DNA of 18,295 bases, taken from the NCBI GenBank assembly GCA_008636095.1, contig VSJD01000288.1, forward strand, positions 1 through 18,295, read 5' to 3'. Shown here piece by piece: positions 14,761 to 18,295 of this stretch. The notes under the pieces are model-generated. The model saw nothing but the letters and a program-made list of their open reading frames with translations. It made no database searches and had not been told where the DNA came from. The DNA comes from Kiritimatiellota bacterium (GTDB lineage: Bacteria > Verrucomicrobiota > Kiritimatiellia > JAAZAB01). The position numbers and the translations under genes are program-made. Every line of letters begins with the position of its first letter. Positions within the stretch are counted from its first letter, which is position 1.

Positions 14761-15517
14761 GATCAGTCCTTTCCCAAGCTCCGCGTTGAGTGATATATTG
14801 CGCATCCAAAAATCTTTTTACAATCTCATTTTGCGACCGGATGAAGTCCCTCGGCCGCGAAATCTCGAGAATGCGCCCATCGTAAATCATGGCAATGCGC
14901 GTCCCAATGGCCAGTGCGCTGAAGAGATCGTGCGTCACGACCACGCTGGTCACCTTCAGCTCCAGGCGCATCCGGTCAATCAACTGGTCAATGGCGCGCG
15001 ATGTGACCGGGTCCAGCCCGGAAGTCGGCTCGTCATACAGAATGATATCCGGGTTCATGACGATGGCGCGGGCCAAACCCACGCGCTTGCGCATGCCGCC
15101 GGAGAGTTCTGACGGCATGGCATCATGAACGCCATCCAGGTTGACCTGGCGCAGTTTTTCCTCGACACGTTTTTCTATGGCGGCGTTGCTCATATTCGTC
15201 TTCTCGCGCAGGGGCAAGGCCACGTTATCAAACACGCTCATCCATTCCAGCAGGGCCGCATCCTGGAACAACATGCCAAACTTTTCCCGCAGGCGCACCA
15301 GATCGGCGCCGGAGGCCGTGCTCATGAGCTCGTCACCCACATAAATTTTACCGATGTCCGGCGTAAGCAGGCGAATCATGTGCTTCAACGTGACGCTCTT
15401 GCCCGCACCGGAAAAGCCGACAATCACGAAGGTCTCACCGCGCTCAACCTTAAAATTAACGGAATCCAGCACCTTGCGCTCGCCGAAATACTTGATGACA
15501 TGTTCAAAACGGATCAT
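14747..15517 (-). CDS. mlaF: MlaF-like ABC transporter ATP-binding protein
   Basis: This is the cytosolic ATPase of the lipid transporter, 256 residues. Walker A GFSGAGKS (34-41), Q-loop glutamine Q85 in LFQDAALLEWMSVFDNV, signature LSGGM (138-142), Walker B IILYDEPTSGLDP with catalytic E163, and switch His H196 (VVVTHD) are all intact. The LFQDAALL-x(4)-VFDNV and LSGGMRKRVGLARA segments are characteristic of the MlaF/Ttg2A branch. Its start overlaps the permease stop by four bases (ATGA), and its end overlaps mlaD, so the three genes are translationally coupled. Confidence 0.93.
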   Translation of the reverse strand: MIRFEHVIKYFGERKVLDSVNFKVERGETFVIVGFSGAGKSVTLKHMIRLLTPDIGKIYVGDELMSTASGADLVRLREKFGMLFQDAALLEWMSVFDNVALPLREKTNMSNAAIEKRVEEKLRQVNLDGVHDAMPSELSGGMRKRVGLARAIVMNPDIILYDEPTSGLDPVTSRAIDQLIDRMRLELKVTSVVVTHDLFSALAIGTRIAMIYDGRILEISRPRDFIRSQNEIVKRFLDAQYITQRGAWERTDHETQ

Positions 15518-16326
15518 TGGTAAAACAACCTCGTAATGATATACCCGACCACGAGAATGGCCAGAAATGAAATAACCACACTGCGGCGCGTGGCCCGGCC
15601 CACCCCTACCGCACCCTCCGTGGTGGCAAAGCCCTCGTAACAGCAGATCGTCGTGATCATGATGCCAAATACAAACGACTTGAGCAGGCCCACGTAAAGA
15701 TCCTTGTTTTCCGCCCAGCGGAGCGCGTTGTCAATGTAGGCGGGGACCGATACTCCCAACTGGGTCGAGCCGACAATTGCGCCTCCGACCACCCCCAGCA
15801 TACAGGCGTAAAACGTCAGGATGGGCGTCATGATCATCATGGCCGCCAAGCGGGGCATAACCAGGAAACGCACGGGGCTGATGGACATGACCTCCAAGGC
15901 CGCGATTTCCTCCGAAACCGTCATGGTCCCCAGTTCCGCCGCCATGGCCGAACCCACGCTGGCCGCCAGAATCAGGGCCGTCATAAAGGGCCCCATTTCC
16001 CGCAGCATGGTGACCATAACCGCCAGGCCGATATTGACCTCCTGTCCATACTTGCGCAGTTCGAGCCCCATCTGCAGGGCCAGGATCATGCCGGTGAACA
16101 TGGCCACCACGGAAATCACGCCCAAGCTCTTGATCCCGGTGATATAGAGCTGTTGCAGGACCACGGGACGTGAGCGCTTGCTAAAGACGAACCGCAGGCT
16201 GAGCACCGCTTCCCAGAGGATCAACAGCGCCCGGCCCGCATTGCGGCAGGCCAGCAGGACGGACCGCCCCAGTCGCCCGCGCAGGTTACTGGGCGGCGGC
16301 AAGAATTCCGGTTCATGCGTGATCAT
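15514..16326 (-). CDS. mlaE: MlaE-like ABC transporter permease
   Basis: This is the membrane subunit of the lipid transporter, 270 residues, with five or so hydrophobic segments. The conserved MlaE/DUF140 block is present: REMGPFMTALILAASVGSA, followed by MAAELGTMTVSEEIAALEVM and the segment ISPVRFLVMPRLAAMM. An N-terminal amphipathic stretch (about 20-50) precedes the first transmembrane helix, as in MlaE. The Shine-Dalgarno before ATG 16326 is weak. It is the first gene of the tightly packed mlaE-mlaF-mlaD unit; the spacer upstream is a heptamer-period tract. Confidence 0.92.
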   Translation of the reverse strand: MITHEPEFLPPPSNLRGRLGRSVLLACRNAGRALLILWEAVLSLRFVFSKRSRPVVLQQLYITGIKSLGVISVVAMFTGMILALQMGLELRKYGQEVNIGLAVMVTMLREMGPFMTALILAASVGSAMAAELGTMTVSEEIAALEVMSISPVRFLVMPRLAAMMIMTPILTFYACMLGVVGGAIVGSTQLGVSVPAYIDNALRWAENKDLYVGLLKSFVFGIMITTICCYEGFATTEGAVGVGRATRRSVVISFLAILVVGYIITRLFYQ

Positions 16327-16342
16327 GGTTGACTACCAAAGT

Positions 16343-16370
16343 GAAACTGGAAATTCGACATTCAAAATTG
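16343..16370. repeat. Short heptamer tract before mlaE
   Basis: GAAACTG, GAAATTC, GACATTC and AAAATTG follow at exact 7-base spacing. It is out of phase with the neighbouring T-rich tract but in the same spacer. Confidence 0.45.
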
Positions 16371-16390
16371 GCGCCGAACAGGAATCGTTC

Positions 16391-16481
16391 TCCCAAATTT
16401 CAAATTTTCGCTTTCCAGTTTTATGTTTTTTATTTCAATTTTCTAATTTCAATTTTCTAATTTCAAACATCAACTTCAGAA
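16391..16481. repeat. Long A/T-rich heptamer tract between the repeat-protein gene and mlaE
   Basis: About thirteen in-phase 7-base units can be read. Most begin with TTT; they include TTTCAAA, TTTTCGC, TTTCCAG, TTTTATG, TTTCAAT and TTTCTAA, and the pair TTTCAAT/TTTCTAA occurs twice in a row (16433-16460). The tract continues into the coding end of the minus-strand gene, whose stop codon is at 16476-16478. Confidence 0.75.
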
Positions 16482-17897
16482 CTTCAGAAAGTACAATACC
16501 CGAATCGTTTTCTTTGCGCCAGCACGTTCATAGCCCACCAGCCCTTTCAGCAGCGACCAGCTTGCATCCGCTCCGTCGGCCGTGCGGTCAACTGCAAAGA
16601 GCGGAAACACCGAAATGTGCTTCTGGCCGGCTTCGGACCGGCGCCAGCGGAACAGGCCCCAAAGCAGTTCATCCTCTTTTACGCCCTTACAGGATGCATG
16701 CGAATACAGCGTCCACAATGCCGCGTAATTCCGCTCGATGTATTCGTAATCCATAAAGGGAAACAGGCTGAGCACACGCAAATGGAAGCGGTCGGGCCCG
16801 CTCTGGCTGGAAAACAGCGGCCAGACCTTGAGCGAGCGCGACACCATGTCCCACTGTCCCGGCGTTTCGCGCGACGGCTTGTGTTCGCTCGTATAATACA
16901 AGATCGGCATCAGCATGATCCGCGCGCGCTCCTCCAGCGGGCTGTAGCGCCACGCCTGCCGGTAGAGCGGCCATAGGACAAAAGCGGAATCATTGCCTTC
17001 CATGGATTTGTGACCCCAGAGCGGCCAGAAATACAGTCGGTTCACCTCGCCGGAACTCCATTGGAACAACGGCCAGGGACAGTTCACTTCGCTTTTTTTA
17101 GCACCCTTGGAAAACCGGGTCAGGGGCGGCACGACCATCCAGGTTTCCTGGTCATTCAGCTTGAGATGCCCGACCAGCGGAAATAATATATAGCCGCTCC
17201 CGGAAGATTTTGGATAACCATATTTTACCGAGGACCAGAACGGCCAGAGTATAAAACGCTTTTCATAATCCATCCGGAACCGGGTGATCCCGTAAACGGG
17301 GAAGACGCGGAAACGGTCATGGCCCCCACCCCAGGTATAGGAAACAATCGGCCACAGCCAGGAACGGGTTTCGGCCTGATTGGTTCGATTATACATCGTC
17401 AGCGGGAACAGCACAAACCACGTTTCATCCCAACCGAGGAAATCGCGAATAACGCCGCCAATCGGGACCACCGCCAGGTAGGGTTTGCCGTCCAGGCCGC
17501 GACCCTGGAAATAGAACGGGAAAAGACAAAACCGATAACGGCCATCCGGATCGTTCACATCGTAATCGTTCCGGTACAAGAGCACCATGAATTGCCACAT
17601 GCTCTGATTATCAATCTGCTTCTTTACCCAGACCGGCCAAAGCATATTGGCCTCACTACGCTTACGGTCGGGATCATCAATCGAGCTGTAGAGCGGATGT
17701 GCCGCCCAGAACACCTGACCACTGGACGCCTGATTCCATTCCCAAAACGGCCCCAGCGCCCGAGTGCGCGAGCGGCCGAATACGTCCGTATCGCGCGAGA
17801 ACAGCGGCGCAAAATCCACGTCCGCCGCGCCGGCAAGCATGGCCGCAAAAATAGCGACCAGGAAAATCACAAACCGTACATAGCGCCCAAAGTTCAT
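16476..17897 (-). CDS. Exported protein of about 22 aromatic-Pro repeats (unknown family)
   Basis: I do not recognise a named family. The 473-residue product has a Sec signal peptide (R5, R8, hydrophobic 9-22, likely cleavage after AGAA near residue 25). The mature part is built of units whose core is (hydrophobic)-(W/F)-P-(hydrophobic)-(W/Y/F): for example LWPVW (86), LFPFY (125), LFPLT (163), LWPIV (181), VFPVY (198), LWPFW (217), LFPLV (238), FWPLW (290), LWPLY (308), VWPLF (358), LFPFM (378) and VFPLF (430). Core prolines recur at 15-21 residues, mean near 19, with two degenerate cores late in the chain (LWTLY, LWGLF) and one longer insert at about 334-355. The pattern of short hydrophobic strands between polar turns fits a beta-barrel, solenoid or propeller in the outer envelope. 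Its place upstream of mlaE on the same strand suggests a possible link with lipid transport. The last residues lie in repeat DNA. Confidence 0.75.
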   Translation of the reverse strand: MNFGRYVRFVIFLVAIFAAMLAGAADVDFAPLFSRDTDVFGRSRTRALGPFWEWNQASSGQVFWAAHPLYSSIDDPDRKRSEANMLWPVWVKKQIDNQSMWQFMVLLYRNDYDVNDPDGRYRFCLFPFYFQGRGLDGKPYLAVVPIGGVIRDFLGWDETWFVLFPLTMYNRTNQAETRSWLWPIVSYTWGGGHDRFRVFPVYGITRFRMDYEKRFILWPFWSSVKYGYPKSSGSGYILFPLVGHLKLNDQETWMVVPPLTRFSKGAKKSEVNCPWPLFQWSSGEVNRLYFWPLWGHKSMEGNDSAFVLWPLYRQAWRYSPLEERARIMLMPILYYTSEHKPSRETPGQWDMVSRSLKVWPLFSSQSGPDRFHLRVLSLFPFMDYEYIERNYAALWTLYSHASCKGVKEDELLWGLFRWRRSEAGQKHISVFPLFAVDRTADGADASWSLLKGLVGYERAGAKKTIRVLYFLKF

Positions 17898-17905
17898 GGG
17901 GCAAG

Positions 17906-17914
17906 ACTATACCA
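17906..17914 (-). promoter_or_regulatory. Extended -10 promoter giving a near-leaderless mRNA for the repeat protein
   Basis: On the minus strand TGG-TATAGT forms an extended -10 element ending eight bases before the ATG at 17897. No good -35 box is seen. Transcription would start at or within a base or two of the start codon, and no Shine-Dalgarno is present, both consistent with leaderless translation. Confidence 0.45.
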
Positions 17915-18052
17915 CATCCCCGGCCTTTGGCCATAGTCACGAATTAATTTTCTTCCATTGGGCAATAAGTTCAAGTATTTGATTAGCACCTTAAGTATAC
18001 AGAACCGCGAAAAAAGAAAATCAGGCGGCGGAATCAAGCAAAGGAAAACATC

Positions 18053-18079
18053 ACACAGAGGTCACAAAGGTTAAATGAG
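18053..18079. repeat. Short nonamer-like repeat
   Basis: ACACAGAGG and TCACAAAGG are adjacent nine-base units with TTAAATGAG a weaker third. It probably marks resident chromosomal DNA rather than the insertion sequence, which would put the element's left end to its right. Confidence 0.3.
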
Positions 18080-18106
18080 AAGGCTGATCTCCCTATCTGC
18101 GAGCTG

Positions 18107-18115
18107 TGATATAAT
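18107..18115 (+). promoter_or_regulatory. Extended -10 promoter upstream of the IS110-type transposase
   Basis: TGA-TATAAT is a perfect extended -10 element with no convincing -35. It lies inside the small palindrome GTGAT-ATA-ATCAC (18106-18118). The leader to the transposase start would be about 48 bases and contains a hairpin GGCCT-TGGT-AGGCC at 18134-18147. Confidence 0.5.
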
Positions 18116-18169
18116 CACGCTCAAAGTTAAAACGGCCTTGGTAGGCCATAACGCATAAGGAGACCAGCC

Positions 18170-18295
18170 ATGAAAAAAGGTATCACGATCGGGATGGATT
18201 TGGGAGACAAAAAACATCAGGTATGCGTTTTGAATAAAGCGGGAGAGATTGTTGCCGAAGAGGAAGTTGCCGGCAACCGCGCGGCGATGGCGAGC
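18170..18295 (+). CDS. IS110-family transposase (DEDD recombinase), 3' partial
   Basis: Only the first 42 codons are in the window. The start GITIGMDLGDKKHQVCVLNK matches the beginning of the RuvC-like DEDD domain of IS110-family transposases, where the Asp of G-(I/M)-D is the first catalytic residue (D10 here). AAGGAG at 18157-18162, seven bases before the ATG, is a strong ribosome site. Members of this family are guided by a bridge RNA encoded in a non-coding end of the element. The C-terminal Tnp20-type serine domain and the right end are beyond the window. Confidence 0.85.
   Translation, partial: MKKGITIGMDLGDKKHQVCVLNKAGEIVAEEEVAGNRAAMAS

Noticed and set aside
13975..14793. 272-residue plus-strand ORF opposite mlaD
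   Set aside because: It is antisense to the MCE-domain gene, rich in His and Gln with no domain pattern, and is explained by the codon bias of the real gene.
17319..17936. 205-residue plus-strand ORF opposite the repeat-protein gene
   Set aside because: The minus-strand frame has a signal peptide and a regular repeat pattern; this one has neither and no ribosome site.

Overview
The window is about 18.3 kb of GC-rich bacterial chromosome. The gene set points to the PVC superphylum, most likely a Kiritimatiellota, Lentisphaerota or related free-living lineage. Evidence for this is a GH116 (DUF608) glucosidase with its own LacI-type regulator, an enolase-superfamily sugar-acid enzyme, a uroporphyrinogen-decarboxylase-like protein, a Gfo/Idh/MocA oxidoreductase, and an Mla/Mce lipid transporter that implies two membranes. 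The placement is inference from gene content; no rRNA or ribosomal protein marker is present.

Layout. 1-1283: enolase-superfamily enzyme, 5' truncated (+). 1284-1555: intergenic with a nested hairpin and short repeats. 1556-2887: 12-TM MFS exporter (-). 2888-3231: divergent control region with a 15-bp tandem repeat, a heptamer tract, a strong sigma70-type promoter and a palindrome at its start point. 3232-6671: GH116 glucosidase plus LacI-family regulator (+). 6715-6798: tRNA-Leu(CAG) (-) with a clear promoter. 6934-8884: two-gene minus-strand operon of an exported protein of unknown function followed by a UroD-like protein; its promoter has a palindrome inside the spacer. 9114-11042: soluble PAS-PAS hybrid histidine kinase (+). 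11149-12654: guaB, IMP dehydrogenase (+), with a probable terminator. 12770-13732: Gfo/Idh/MocA oxidoreductase (-). 14035-16326: mlaD-mlaF-mlaE-type lipid ABC transporter (-), genes overlapping. 16476-17897: exported protein made almost entirely of about 19-residue repeats around an aromatic-Pro-hydrophobic core (-). 18170-end: start of an IS110-family transposase (+).

How the genes fit together. The GH116 enzyme and its adjacent LacI-type protein look like a self-regulated glycoside-utilisation unit, with a 14-bp palindrome over the predicted transcription start as candidate operator. The enolase-like, MFS and Gfo/Idh/MocA genes fit carbohydrate or small-molecule metabolism but are not clearly in one operon. 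The Mla-type ABC genes encode inner-membrane permease, ATPase and MCE-domain protein; no MlaC or MlaA is present, and the gene just upstream on the same strand is the unknown repeat protein, which may be an outer-envelope partner.

Most unusual signals. (1) Short tracts with exact 7-base periodicity but different consensus sequences occur in at least six intergenic regions, often beginning at or inside the stop codon of a gene; the purest is ten perfect copies of AGAAGTC. (2) The exported protein has roughly 22 repeat units at a spacing near 19 residues and belongs to no family I recognise. (3) An IS110-family transposase begins at the right edge, so a bridge-RNA-guided recombinase element is probably cut by the window end.
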